Assembly (NCBI RefSeq): GCF_030817355.1
Contig: NZ_JAUSZH010000001.1
Coordinates: forward strand, 1,674,001-1,738,000
Length of the DNA: 64,000 nucleotides
From: Streptomyces sp. V1I1
GTDB taxonomy: Bacteria; Actinomycetota; Actinomycetes; Streptomycetales; Streptomycetaceae
Direction: 5' to 3'
Part shown: piece after piece, positions 53,810 through 62,549 of the stretch
How the letters are laid out: the number at the start of each line of letters is the position of its first letter
How positions within the stretch are numbered: position 1 is the first letter of the stretch
Notes under the pieces: generated by a model
Database searches by the model: none
What the model saw: only the letters and a program-made list of their open reading frames with translations
Told to the model about the DNA's origin: nothing
Translations under genes and position numbers: made by a program

Positions 53810-54466
53810 TCAGTCAAAGTTCAGGCTGCCGGTGCGGGTGCGCTTCAGCTCGAAGAAGTCCCGGTGTCCGGCGATGACCCGGAAGCTGTCGAAGAGCCGC
53901 GCCGCCTCCTCGCCACGCGGGACGGAGTTGAGCACCGGGCCGAACCAGACCGTGCCGTCGACATGGATGGTGGGCGTGCCGACATAGGCGTCGGCCGCCG
54001 GGTCCTTGCCCGCGTCGTGGCTGCGGCGCACCGCTTCGTCGTACGACTCGTCGTGCGCCGCCTTGGCGAGCGACGCGGGCAGGCCGAGTTCGGCCAGGGA
54101 CTGGGCGATCACCTCGTCGAAGTCCTCGGTCTTGCGCTCGTGGATGCGGGTGCCGAAGGCGGTGTAGAGGCCGCGCAGGATCGTGTCGCCGTGCTGCTCG
54201 GCCGCGGCGACCGCCACCCGTACGGGACCGATCGACTTGTCGACCAACTCTCGGTACCACTGAGGCAGTTCATTGCCGATGTTGTGCAGATACAGACTCA
54301 TCGGCCGGAAGTTCAGCGCGATGTCGCGCTGCCGCTCGACCTCCAGCATCCAGCGAGAGGTAATCCAGGCGAAAGGGCAGGCGGGGTCGAACCAGAAATC
54401 GACTGCGATGTTGTTCTTCTCAGTGGTCATGCCAGTGGTCACGTCAGTGGTCACGTCAGTGGTCAT
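53810..54466 (-). CDS. DsbA-family mycothiol-dependent nitroreductase-like protein
   Basis: 218 aa, Rv2466c-like thioredoxin fold with helical insertion. The active-site motif is 'DPACPFAWITSRW', with the first Cys present and the second absent (CPFA where Rv2466c has CPWC). 'YVGTPTIHVDG' has the cis-Pro. The first about 15 residues are repeats MTTDV-TTDV-TTGMTTEK encoded by 12-bp repeats, so the real start may be ATG 54430. Confidence 0.75.
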   Translation of the reverse strand: MTTDVTTDVTTGMTTEKNNIAVDFWFDPACPFAWITSRWMLEVERQRDIALNFRPMSLYLHNIGNELPQWYRELVDKSIGPVRVAVAAAEQHGDTILRGLYTAFGTRIHERKTEDFDEVIAQSLAELGLPASLAKAAHDESYDEAVRRSHDAGKDPAADAYVGTPTIHVDGTVWFGPVLNSVPRGEEAARLFDSFRVIAGHRDFFELKRTRTGSLNFD

Positions 54467-54520
54467 GCCTTGAGGCTAGCCATGAAGTGGCCCGGAATCC
54501 TGGGCCACTCACGAGCTGAT

Positions 54521-54970
54521 TCACTGGTCCATTTCGGCGTCGACGAGCGCGGTCAGCTCGGCGACGGACATCGAGCCGGCTGCCCTGCGCTCGCGGGCGA
54601 AACTGTTCGCCACGCGCTGGAGGACGTCATTGACGGGCGTCGGAACGCCATGCAGTCGGCCCAACAGGGCGATCTCGCCGTTGAGGTAGTCGGCCTCGAT
54701 CGTGCCCGTGCCGCGGTTGAGCGACTGCCAGGACGAGCCGCCGCCGCGCTCGGAGCCGCAGAGGGGCTCGAGCCGGACCTTCTCGGCGCGGGCCCGTATC
54801 TGCTCCTCCTCGCCGGCGGCCTCGATGCCCGCGGCCAGTACCAGCACATCGTCCTCGCGCAACTCGCCCAGCTGCTGCGGTCCTTCGACAACGGGCAGCC
54901 GGTGAGTGTGCCTGCCGTCGGGTGTGGTCAGCCGCAGACCGCCGTCGCGCACGGTGCTGTGTCCGACGCC
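54521..54970 (-). pseudogene. Ketopantoate reductase-like gene with N-terminal and central deletion
   Basis: The frame joins two pieces of a PanE/ApbA-family protein. The first is 'DGGLRLTTPDGRHTHRLPVVEGPQQLGELREDDVLVLA' in short runs. The second is the C-terminal helical domain 'SSWQSLNRGTGTIEADYLNGEI' to 'SMSVAELTALVD'. The N-terminal Rossmann motif (GxGAxG) and about 120-150 central residues are missing. An ATG at 54976 opens it, but the protein would lack the NADPH site. Confidence 0.7.
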
Positions 54971-54971
54971 G

Positions 54972-55058
54972 GGCACCGGCTCGCTCGCACATCTGGAGGA
55001 GAACCTGGACGCGGGCGCGATCCGGCTCTCGGAGGAGGATCGCGCCGCCCTTCGGTGA
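54972..55058 (+). pseudogene. C-terminal fragment of an aldo/keto reductase
   Basis: Reading plus-strand gives GTGSLAHLEENLDAGAIRLS and EEDRAALR then TGA at 55056, the canonical aldo/keto reductase C-terminus ('GTxxxxHLEENxxAxxxxLSxED'). The rest of the enzyme is absent; the fragment abuts the broken ketopantoate reductase, indicating a deletion that removed both gene starts. Confidence 0.75.
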
Positions 55059-55093
55059 TCGGTCTTCCGTGATCGGCCTTCGGCGATCAGCCT

Positions 55094-55648
55094 TCACTCA
55101 CGCGTCAGCTCCGCCAGTTTGACGACGGTGTTCCAGTTGCGGCTGGTGGCGACGGTGCCCCTGAACAGGCTCGGCTTTCCGAGCGCTTCGGCGAGTTTGG
55201 AGCGGCCGAGGCCGTTCGGCGCGTACAGATACAGCGCCCGGTCACCGAGCCGGAACTCCTCCGGCAGATACGCCGCCGCGTCGATCGACGCGAGCCGCTC
55301 GGGGCCGACCGGCTCCGAGAAGTAGATGACGTGCAGCTGCTTGCCCTCCAGCGACGCGGCGGGAAAGGGGCACGCCTCGGCCACCGCGCGCAGATACGGA
55401 CCGCTGCGCACCAGGCAGTCGACGCCGAAGCCGAAGCGCTTCGCGATGGCCCGTTCCAACGCGGCACAGATGGCGTTCTCGTCGTCCGAGTCGCTGGTGA
55501 AGACGGCATTGCCACTCTGTAGATACGTGGCGACGTCGCCGTGGCCCAGTTCCGTGAGCAGTTCGCGGAGTTGGGCCATCGGCACCTTCTTGTGCCCGCC
55601 CACGTTGATTCCGCGCAGGAGTGCCGCATACCTCGTGGTCATGGGCAC
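55094..55648 (-). CDS. DUF1697 protein
   Basis: 184 aa with the DUF1697 opening 'YAALLRGINVGGHKKVPMAQLRELLTELG' and 'DVATYLQSGNAVF'. The family has no assigned activity. ATG 55648 begins 'MPMTTRYAALL'; a second ATG two codons in is equally possible. It lies 36 bp from the aldo/keto reductase remnant. Confidence 0.82.
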   Translation of the reverse strand: MPMTTRYAALLRGINVGGHKKVPMAQLRELLTELGHGDVATYLQSGNAVFTSDSDDENAICAALERAIAKRFGFGVDCLVRSGPYLRAVAEACPFPAASLEGKQLHVIYFSEPVGPERLASIDAAAYLPEEFRLGDRALYLYAPNGLGRSKLAEALGKPSLFRGTVATSRNWNTVVKLAELTRE

Positions 55649-55719
55649 ACCATAGGACGGCCGCCGCGCCCCGTGGGGGAGGGCACGGCGACCGCCGGTT
55701 CAGCGATGGAGAGCGTCGG

Positions 55720-56919
55720 TTACTCGACGACCTTCAGCAGCTTGTTGGGCGTGCCCTCGCTGGGATTGGTGATCTTGTCGGCCGTGGCGCCGTCGGTCAG
55801 CGCCGTGGCCACCTGCTCCGGGGTGGCGTCCTGGTGGGCGCCGAGGTAGACCGCCGCGGCGCCGACGACGTGCGGCGTCGCCATGGAGGTGCCGGAGATG
55901 GTCTTCGTACCCTCGTCGCTGTCGTTCCACGCCGAGGTGATGTCCGAGCCCGGGGCGTAGATGTCCACGATCTGGCCGAAGTTGGAGAACTCCGACTGCG
56001 CGTCGTCCTTGGTCGAGGAGGCCACGGTGATGGCTTCCTTGACGCGCGCCGGGGAGCCCTGGCTCGCGTCGGTGGACTCGTTGCCGGCCGCGACGGCGAA
56101 GGTGACACCGGAGGCGATCGCCTTGCGGACGGCCTCGTCGAGCGCCTCGTCGGCGCCGCCGCCGAGGCTCATGTTGGCGACGGACGGGCCCTGGTGGTTC
56201 TTGGTGACCCAGTCGATGCCCGCGACGACCTGTTCGGTGGTGCCTGAGCCGTTGTCGTCGAGGACGCGGACGGCGACGACCTTCGACTTCTTGGCGACGC
56301 CGTGGGCGGCACCGGCGATGGTGCCGGCGACATGGGTGCCGTGGCCGTTGCCGTCGTCGGCGGAGTCGTCGTTGTCGACGGCGTCGAAGCCGTGGGCCGC
56401 GCGACCCTCGAAGTCCTTGTGGGAGATGCGGACTCCGGTGTCGATGACGTACGCCGTGACACCCTCGCCCGCGCTGTCCGGGTAGGTGTACTTCTTGTCG
56501 CCGGCGGTGTCGGCCTGGTCGATCCGGTCCAGACCCCAGGACGGTGGGTTGTCCTGAGTCGCGTTGATCGAGAACTTCTTGTTCTGGACGACCTTGTCGA
56601 CGGCCGGGTCGGCGGCGAGGCGCTTGGCCTCGGTCTCCGAAAGGCCGCTGGCGGAGAAGCCGTTGACGGCGGAGCTGTAGTTGCGCTGCAGCTTGCCGCC
56701 GTACTCCTTGGCCAGGTCCTGCTTGTCGGCCTTCTTGTCCAGCAGCACGATGTAGCTGCCCGCGACGGCACCTTCGGCGTTCGCGCCGTAGATGGTGCCC
56801 TGGGCAGGAGTCGCCGCTCCGGCGAAGGACGTGCTGAGTACGGTCACTCCTGCTGCGGCAGCCACGGCGGTTATCGCCGCGGTGAGCTTGATCCTGCTCG
56901 CGCGCTTGTGAGTTGCCAT
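55720..56919 (-). CDS. Secreted subtilisin-like serine protease (S8)
   Basis: 399 aa from ATG 56919 ('MATHKRASRIKL'); ATG starts at 56943 and 56940 are too far from the SD. Sec signal peptide (about 1-35, cleavage after 'FAGA'), inhibitor_I9 propeptide (about 50-120), and S8 catalytic domain with Asp in 'VIDTGV', His in 'NGHGTHVAGT' and Ser in 'GTSMATPHV'. No cysteines, so it lacks disulfides. The DNA upstream (344 bp) is AT-richer and may hold the promoter. Confidence 0.92.
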   Translation of the reverse strand: MATHKRASRIKLTAAITAVAAAAGVTVLSTSFAGAATPAQGTIYGANAEGAVAGSYIVLLDKKADKQDLAKEYGGKLQRNYSSAVNGFSASGLSETEAKRLAADPAVDKVVQNKKFSINATQDNPPSWGLDRIDQADTAGDKKYTYPDSAGEGVTAYVIDTGVRISHKDFEGRAAHGFDAVDNDDSADDGNGHGTHVAGTIAGAAHGVAKKSKVVAVRVLDDNGSGTTEQVVAGIDWVTKNHQGPSVANMSLGGGADEALDEAVRKAIASGVTFAVAAGNESTDASQGSPARVKEAITVASSTKDDAQSEFSNFGQIVDIYAPGSDITSAWNDSDEGTKTISGTSMATPHVVGAAAVYLGAHQDATPEQVATALTDGATADKITNPSEGTPNKLLKVVE

Positions 56920-56943
56920 GAAGAGGGGTCTCCTCGTCATCAT

Positions 56944-57287
56944 TTGTGGGGGGATTGGCCCGCGGACGGAAAATCTCCGGGGGCTGGTTCGAAACCCTGA
57001 CCGATTGACGGGCTCAGATCAAGACCTTCATACAGCTGTGACTTAGACAACAAGGTTTCGTAATAAGAAATCGGCCAGGGTCGCACAAGTCGGACTTCAC
57101 CCTCAACCCCCCATACATGTAAGGGGCTTCGATCCTTCTTGTCGGGGATCCGACCGGTCCGAAAGGAGGAGTGAACCGCCCAGCGGGGTCACCGGCGAGC
57201 AGGAGGAGAAGGCCTGAATGAGCCCATAGCTTCGAAGCGGGGACGACGGCGCCGCGCCGACGTCATGCTCAAGGGGACAGGGCTGTC
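56944..57287. other. Divergent intergenic region with an operator-like palindrome
   Basis: 344 bp between the divergent protease and MMPL genes. It contains an imperfect palindrome CCCC-A-TACATGTA-A-GGGG (57109-57126, one mismatched pair) and a strong SD-like GAAAGGAGGA (57161-57170) 1 nt before GTG 57171, which opens a 16-codon ORF of doubtful value. The stretch 57020-57110 is A/T-rich for this genome and likely carries promoters. Confidence 0.45.
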
Positions 57288-59564
57288 ATGGGAAACGCAG
57301 GAGGAAGACCGCGCGGAATCGCCGCGCGGGCCGGCGGCTGGAGTGCGCAGCACCGCTGGGCTGCCGTGGGAATCTGGGTGTTGTTCGTCCTTCTCACCAC
57401 GGTTGCCGGTTCGGCCGTGGGCACGGTGGAGCTCAAGGACAGCGATCAGCTGAAGGGTGAGACGACCCAGGCGTCGCGGATCACGGAGGAGGCGGGCGTC
57501 GAGGAGCCGGCCGGCGAGACCGTGCTCGTCCAGGCCAAGGACGACACAACGAAGGCGACCGACCCTCAGTTCCGCAAGGCCGTCGACGCGGTGGTGAAGG
57601 CGGTCGGCGGCACCGGTGAAGTAACCGCGGTGACTTCTCCGTACGACACCAAGAGCATTTCCAAGGACGGGCGCAGTGCGCTCGTCCAATTCAATGTGCG
57701 CGGTGATCCAGAAACGGCGAGCGACCGGATCGAGCCGGTTCTGCAGGCCGTTGCCAAGGTCCAGGACGGGCACAAGGAGCTGCGGATCGAGGAGATCGGC
57801 AGCGCCAGCATGAACAAGACCTTCGACGACGCTTTCGGTGACGACTTCCAGCAGGCGGAGCTCTCGGCGGTGCCGGTCGCGCTCGGCATTCTGCTGATCG
57901 CCTTCGGCGCCCTGGTGGCTGCGCTGCTGCCGGTAGCTCTGGCGATCACCGCGATCGTGGCCACGATGGGACTGATGGGTGTCGTCAGCCATCTCCAGCC
58001 GATGAGCGATTCAGCAAGCTCTGTGATGCTGCTGGTGGGTCTGGCGGTCGGCGTCGACTACTGCCTCTTCTATCTGCGGCGTGAGCGCGAGGAGCGGGCC
58101 GCGGGGCGCGACCGGCAGACAGCGATGCAGATCGCCGCGGCGACCAGCGGGCGGGCCGTCATCGTCTCCGGCGTGACGGTGTGCGTGGCCATGGCCGGCA
58201 TGCTCTTCACCGGGATCGGCGAGTTCGAGTCGATGGGCCTGGCCTCGCTGATCGTGGTGGCCGTGGCGATGGTCGGCTCGGTGACGGTGCTGCCGGCGCT
58301 GCTCTCGCTGCTCGGTGACCGGGTCGAGAAGGGCCGCATCCCCTTCCTCAACCGCTTGAAGCGCGGCGCCGACGGCACCGGCGGCACCGGCGGCGAGAGC
58401 CGCGTATGGACCTGGGTGCTCGGCGGCGTACTGAAGCGGCCCCTGGTGTCGCTGCTCGTCGCGGCGGGCGCGCTGGTGGCGATCGCGCTGCCCGCGGTCG
58501 GCATGAAGACCCAGAACTTCACGCTGGACCAGGAGTTCGGCGACTCGGTGCCGATCGTGGCGACGTACGAGCGGATCAACGAGGCGTTCCCCGGCGGGGC
58601 GGATCCCGCGGAGGTCATCGTCAAGGCGGACGACATCAACGCGGCGCCGGTACGGCAGGCGATCGCCGAATTCCGTAAGCAGGCGGTGAGTTCGGGCGCG
58701 TCCCGTGGCCCGGTCGAGGTCGTGACGCACGACGCGCAGAACCTCGCGTTCGTATACGTACCCCTGGTGGGCGGCTCCGACCAGGACAAGGCCGAGAAGA
58801 GCCTGGCCATCCTGCGCAACGACGTCCGGCCTGCCACCCTGGGCCAGATAGACGGACTTGAGGCGCCGATCAGCGGTCAGGTCGCGGGGTCGAAGGACTT
58901 CAACGACCAGCTCGGTGGGGCGGTGGCGCCGGTCTTCGCCTTCGTGGTGGTGTTCGCCTTCGTGCTGATGCTGCTGTCGTTCCGCTCGCTGACGATCGCG
59001 ATCACGTCGATCGTGCTCAACCTGCTGTCGGTGGGGGCGGCTTACGGCATCCTGACGGCCGTCTTCCAGCACGGCTGGGGCGCGTCGGCGTTCGGCGCGG
59101 AGGGCGTGGGCGCGATCATCGCCTGGCTGCCGCTGTTCCTGTTCGTGATCCTGTTCGGGCTCTCGATGGACTATCACGTGTTCGTGGTGTCGCGGATCCG
59201 CGAGGCGAAGATGCAGGGGCGCGACACGCGGGACGCGATCACGCACGGAGTGGTGACGACGGCCGGTGTGGTGACGAGCGCGGCGGTCATCATGGTGGCG
59301 GTGTTCGCGATCTTCGGCACGCTGTCGATGCAGTCGATGAAGCAGATGGGCGTGGGTCTTGCGGCGGCGGTCCTGATCGACGCGACGATCATCCGCGGGG
59401 TGCTGCTCCCGGCGATCATGGCGCTGCTGGGCGAGCGCAACTGGTACTTCCCGAAGTGGCTGCGGTGGCTGCCGGATCTGACACACGACGAGCCGGCGGT
59501 TGGTCCGGCCTCGGTCGCGGCCGCGCGCCACGACGACGACAGGCCGGACCGGGTACGGGTCTAG
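57288..59564 (+). CDS. MMPL-family RND transporter
   Basis: 758 aa. Two sets of TM helices (TM1 then a large extracellular loop, TM2-6; second half the same) with conserved 'VGVDYCLFYLRREREER' and 'FGLSMDYHVFVVSRIREA' loops characteristic of MMPL proteins. It exports lipids or hydrophobic metabolites using proton motive force. Substrate unknown. ATG 57288 follows AAGGGGACAGGG. No acyl-lipid biosynthesis genes flank it. Confidence 0.9.
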   Translation: MGNAGGRPRGIAARAGGWSAQHRWAAVGIWVLFVLLTTVAGSAVGTVELKDSDQLKGETTQASRITEEAGVEEPAGETVLVQAKDDTTKATDPQFRKAVDAVVKAVGGTGEVTAVTSPYDTKSISKDGRSALVQFNVRGDPETASDRIEPVLQAVAKVQDGHKELRIEEIGSASMNKTFDDAFGDDFQQAELSAVPVALGILLIAFGALVAALLPVALAITAIVATMGLMGVVSHLQPMSDSASSVMLLVGLAVGVDYCLFYLRREREERAAGRDRQTAMQIAAATSGRAVIVSGVTVCVAMAGMLFTGIGEFESMGLASLIVVAVAMVGSVTVLPALLSLLGDRVEKGRIPFLNRLKRGADGTGGTGGESRVWTWVLGGVLKRPLVSLLVAAGALVAIALPAVGMKTQNFTLDQEFGDSVPIVATYERINEAFPGGADPAEVIVKADDINAAPVRQAIAEFRKQAVSSGASRGPVEVVTHDAQNLAFVYVPLVGGSDQDKAEKSLAILRNDVRPATLGQIDGLEAPISGQVAGSKDFNDQLGGAVAPVFAFVVVFAFVLMLLSFRSLTIAITSIVLNLLSVGAAYGILTAVFQHGWGASAFGAEGVGAIIAWLPLFLFVILFGLSMDYHVFVVSRIREAKMQGRDTRDAITHGVVTTAGVVTSAAVIMVAVFAIFGTLSMQSMKQMGVGLAAAVLIDATIIRGVLLPAIMALLGERNWYFPKWLRWLPDLTHDEPAVGPASVAAARHDDDRPDRVRV

Positions 59565-59619
59565 CGGTTACGCACGGGGACGGGGCCCCTGGCTGGGGCT
59601 CCGCCCCAGACCCGCCCCC

Positions 59620-59783
59620 TATGCCCTGGCGGGCATGGGGGGGACCCCCAGTCCTCAATCGCCGGACGGGCTTGACTTCAGCCCGTCCGGCGATTGAGGA
59701 CACGCCCGAAGGGCGTACCGGGTCTGCTCCGGACGGCCGAATTTCTGCGACAGGCGGCACATTCAAGCCCGTCCGGCGCTGAG
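59620..59783. repeat. Composite repeat and terminator (repeat-family copy 3)
   Basis: After MMPL, the inverted second arm (about 59620-59650: CCCCCTATGCCCTGGCG...) is followed by a perfect 21-bp-arm hairpin (59652-59672 and 59680-59700, loop TGACTTC). A partial third copy of its arm appears at 59764-59783 (AAGCCCGTCCGGCGCTGAGGA-type). It separates the convergent MMPL and glycosyltransferase genes and is a likely bidirectional terminator. Confidence 0.8.
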
Positions 59784-59797
59784 GACAAGCAGTAACC

Positions 59798-61003
59798 TCA
59801 GCCCTGCCGGTCGCCGAGCTCCGCCTCGATCAGGTCCGCCGCACGCATCGTGCCCCCCTCCGACGCCATCCCGACGCCGATCTCCTTCAGTTTCCGCGCC
59901 ACTTCGGGATCTCCCGTCAGCCCCAGCACCGCCTCCCGCAGCTCATCCGCCGTCGCCGTCTCCGAGTCGAGCCGACAGGCCACGCCCAGGCCGACGAGCA
60001 TGTCGGCGTTGCCGAACTGGTCGACCGCCTGTGGGACCGCGACCATCGGGGTGGCCGTCGCCAGGCCCTCCTGGCTGCCGCCCGCGCCCGCGTGGGTGAT
60101 GAAGGCGTCCGCCTGGCGCAGGATCGCCAGTTGCGGCACCCATCGGTGCACCTCGACATTGGCCGGAACCTCACCCAGCTCCGACTCGTCGACGTACCGG
60201 CCGATCTGCAGCACCACATGCCAGCCCGGCAGATCGCCGAACGCCTTCACGCACTCGCGGTAGAAGGCGGGTTGTTTGGTGAAGGCCGAGCCGAGCGAGA
60301 CCAGCAGTACCTTGTCCGCACCGGCCGGTCGCTGCCACTCCCCCTGTTCCTTCAGGTCGCCCTGGCACGCGCCGACGAAGGAGTAGACGGACTCGTCGAC
60401 CCGGTCGGCGTGCGGCTGAAGCGCCTTCGGGATCAGCACGATCGACCGCGCGGGCCGGCCGACGAAGGGGTCGGGATGGGTGTCGATGCCGTTCTCGGCG
60501 AGCCAGGCGCAAAAGCGCGCGTAGTACGCCTGGCCCCGCTCGGATGCCTTCAGCTCCGCGAACATCGGCCCTGCCACCTCCTCCTCGTACCCCTCCCAGG
60601 CAACGAGGTTCGGCGAGAGCGAGATCGCGGGTACGCCCCACCGGTGGGCGAGGACGACCGCCGGATACGAGGTGATGTCATGGATGACCAGATCCGGCTC
60701 GTCCCCCTCGAACGCCGCCGCCAGCTGCGGCAGCACCTGGATCGCGTCGTTCAGGAACGGCCCGATGTTGTCGATCAGTTCCGTACCCCACAGTTCCGGT
60801 TCGTCCTCCGTGGGGAGCGTGGAGGTGTAGATCACCGGCTCGGCGCCGGTCGCGGCGACCTTGTCGGCATAGGACGCGGGGATCGCGTAACTGAGGCGGT
60901 GCCCGCGGGCGACGAGCTCCCGGATGACCTCGATGCTGGGGTTCACATGCCCTGGAGCGGCGATGGAGAACATGGCGATATGGGCACGCTGGGGTTCGGT
61001 CAT
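59798..61003 (-). CDS. Macrolide-inactivating glycosyltransferase (OleD/MGT type)
   Basis: 401 aa GT1 glycosyltransferase that transfers glucose from UDP-glucose to the macrolide desosamine 2'-hydroxyl. N-terminus '[20 protein letters not shown]' has the catalytic His of the OleD group. The C-terminal donor loop '[32 protein letters not shown]' is close to OleD/OleI (given in parts), and '[15 protein letters not shown]' is shared. Start ATG 61003. Directly upstream is a perfect 17-bp inverted repeat and a broken MarR gene. Confidence 0.9.
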   Translation of the reverse strand: MTEPQRAHIAMFSIAAPGHVNPSIEVIRELVARGHRLSYAIPASYADKVAATGAEPVIYTSTLPTEDEPELWGTELIDNIGPFLNDAIQVLPQLAAAFEGDEPDLVIHDITSYPAVVLAHRWGVPAISLSPNLVAWEGYEEEVAGPMFAELKASERGQAYYARFCAWLAENGIDTHPDPFVGRPARSIVLIPKALQPHADRVDESVYSFVGACQGDLKEQGEWQRPAGADKVLLVSLGSAFTKQPAFYRECVKAFGDLPGWHVVLQIGRYVDESELGEVPANVEVHRWVPQLAILRQADAFITHAGAGGSQEGLATATPMVAVPQAVDQFGNADMLVGLGVACRLDSETATADELREAVLGLTGDPEVARKLKEIGVGMASEGGTMRAADLIEAELGDRQG

Positions 61004-61017
61004 GCCGCAACCTTAAG

Positions 61018-61034
61018 CGAGACGATACGTCTCG
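61018..61034. promoter_or_regulatory. Perfect 17-bp operator-like palindrome
   Basis: CGAGACG-ATA-CGTCTCG, 7-bp arms with a 3-bp spacer, 15 bp upstream of the glycosyltransferase start and before the MarR remnant. Typical length and symmetry for a MarR-family operator controlling both divergent genes. Confidence 0.6.
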
Positions 61035-61070
61035 TGCAACCTGATTCATTCACCCGATTCATACAGTGGT

Positions 61071-61238
61071 GAACGGCAACTCGCCCAGGCACTATGCCCG
61101 TTGGGAGTGACGCCCGCTCAGGCGGAGGTTCTGCGGCTGCTCGCCGAGCGGCAGCCGCTCGGCATGTCCGGCCTGGCGGCGCTGCTGGTCTGCGAGAGCG
61201 GCAGCAATCCCAGCAGGCTGGTGGACCGACTGGTCACC
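61071..61238 (+). pseudogene. Truncated MarR-family regulator
   Basis: Plus-strand frame gives GERQLAQALCPLGVTPAQAE, then VLRLLAERQPLGMSGLAALL and VCESGSNPSRLVDRLV, the winged-helix core of a MarR regulator. The only starts are TTG 61101 or upstream non-AUG, so the N-terminus is missing, and after residue VDRLV the frame runs into the binding-protein gene on the other strand, losing the wing and C-terminal helix. Probably inactivated. Confidence 0.6.
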
Positions 61239-61250
61239 ACGCGCGAACGC

Positions 61251-62549
61251 CTAGCGCTGATAGCGGGCCAGCACCAGATTCCCGTCCTTCACCAGCCGTT
61301 TCTCCAGCTCATCGGCGTCGATCGCGCCGCTGTAGTACTCCTGCAGCGCCGGCGTCGCCACCTTGTCCTTCCACTCCGGATAGCCGCGCACCGACTGCGC
61401 GGGCGCGGACCGCAGATCCCGCGCGAGCGCCGCGCCGGTGGCCCAGCCGTCCTTCTCGGTGTGCAGCGACGGGTCGGCCAGCGCCTGCGTACCGGTCGGC
61501 AGCATCCAGTCGCCCTTCGCCAGCCGCACCATGTTCTGCGGACCCAGCATGAAGTCGATGAACTGCGCCGCCTCCTTCTTGTACGGACTGTCCTCGGCGA
61601 CCGAGAGAGTCTGCGGGCTTACTCCCTGGGCCGGGCCATCGGGTCCGGCCGGGGCGGGCAGCACCGTCCATTCGAAGCCCTCGGGCGCCTGCTGCACAAT
61701 CTGCTGCCGGTACGAGAAGCCGAGCGGGACCATCGCGTACTTGCCGCCGAAGAAGCCGGGCAGGGTGTCCGAACCGCCCATGCCAAGGGTGCTGCGCGAC
61801 GCGCTCTTGTCGGCGTTGACCTGGTCGTGGACGGTGCCGGGCACCACCCCGTCGCCGTCCGTGAATCTGATCGTGACCTTGCCGTCGTCGCCGCGGTGGA
61901 AGAGCTGACCGCCTGCCGACAGACCGAGATTGAGGGTGAGAGAGACCGGCTCCTTGAGCGGCCAGGCGACGCCGTACTTCCCCGGTCCCATCTTCTCCGT
62001 CAGAGCCTTGGTGACCTGCCGGAACTCCTCCCAGCTCCAGGGTTTCCCGGCGGTCGGGACGCGGATCCCGGAGGAGTCGAGGATCTTCTTGTTGGCGAAC
62101 AGGACGCGCGGCTCCTGCAGGAAGGGAACGCCGTAGATCCCCTTGCCGAAGGTCGCCGTCTGCCAACTCCGCTGCGGGATGTCGGCCTTGAGGCGCTCGG
62201 GCAGCAGCTCGCTCAGATCGGCGAGATAGCCGCCGTACGCGAAGTCGGCGAGGTCGTCGGAGGCGTCATGGATGATGTCCGGCGCCTCGCCGCCCTCGAA
62301 GGAGGTCAGCAGCTGGTCATGGACGCTGTCCCAGCTGCCCTGGACGTACTGGACCTGGATGTCGGGGTGGCTCGCGTTCCACTCCTTCACCAGCTCCTTG
62401 TTGGCGTCGACGGACTCCTTCTGCCAGGCCAGGGACTGGAAGCGGAGCGTGATCTTCCCGTCGGCGCCGGAGCCGTCGCCGTCCGTGCAGCCGGTCAGCA
62501 GCAGCGCGAGGGCGGCGGTGAGTGCCGTCAGCAGTCGTGCGCGCATCAT
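61251..62549 (-). CDS. Carbohydrate ABC transporter substrate-binding lipoprotein
   Basis: 432 aa from ATG 62549 (tandem ATGs). Lipobox 'LLTGC' near residue 22. The mature part is a typical sugar-binding protein, 'FQSLAWQKESVDANKELVKEWNA', 'GGEAPDIIHDAS' and 'GGKYAMVPLGFSY'. The first ATG overlaps the TGA of the upstream permease (ATGA), so the three importer genes are one operon. Sugar unknown; the carbohydrate class is clear, the ATPase is not in the window. Confidence 0.9.
   Translation of the reverse strand: MMRARLLTALTAALALLLTGCTDGDGSGADGKITLRFQSLAWQKESVDANKELVKEWNASHPDIQVQYVQGSWDSVHDQLLTSFEGGEAPDIIHDASDDLADFAYGGYLADLSELLPERLKADIPQRSWQTATFGKGIYGVPFLQEPRVLFANKKILDSSGIRVPTAGKPWSWEEFRQVTKALTEKMGPGKYGVAWPLKEPVSLTLNLGLSAGGQLFHRGDDGKVTIRFTDGDGVVPGTVHDQVNADKSASRSTLGMGGSDTLPGFFGGKYAMVPLGFSYRQQIVQQAPEGFEWTVLPAPAGPDGPAQGVSPQTLSVAEDSPYKKEAAQFIDFMLGPQNMVRLAKGDWMLPTGTQALADPSLHTEKDGWATGAALARDLRSAPAQSVRGYPEWKDKVATPALQEYYSGAIDADELEKRLVKDGNLVLARYQR

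Noticed and set aside
57171..57221. Tiny ORF with strong SD-like sequence before the MMPL gene
   Set aside because: SD is only 1 nt from GTG and the 16-residue peptide has no recognisable character.
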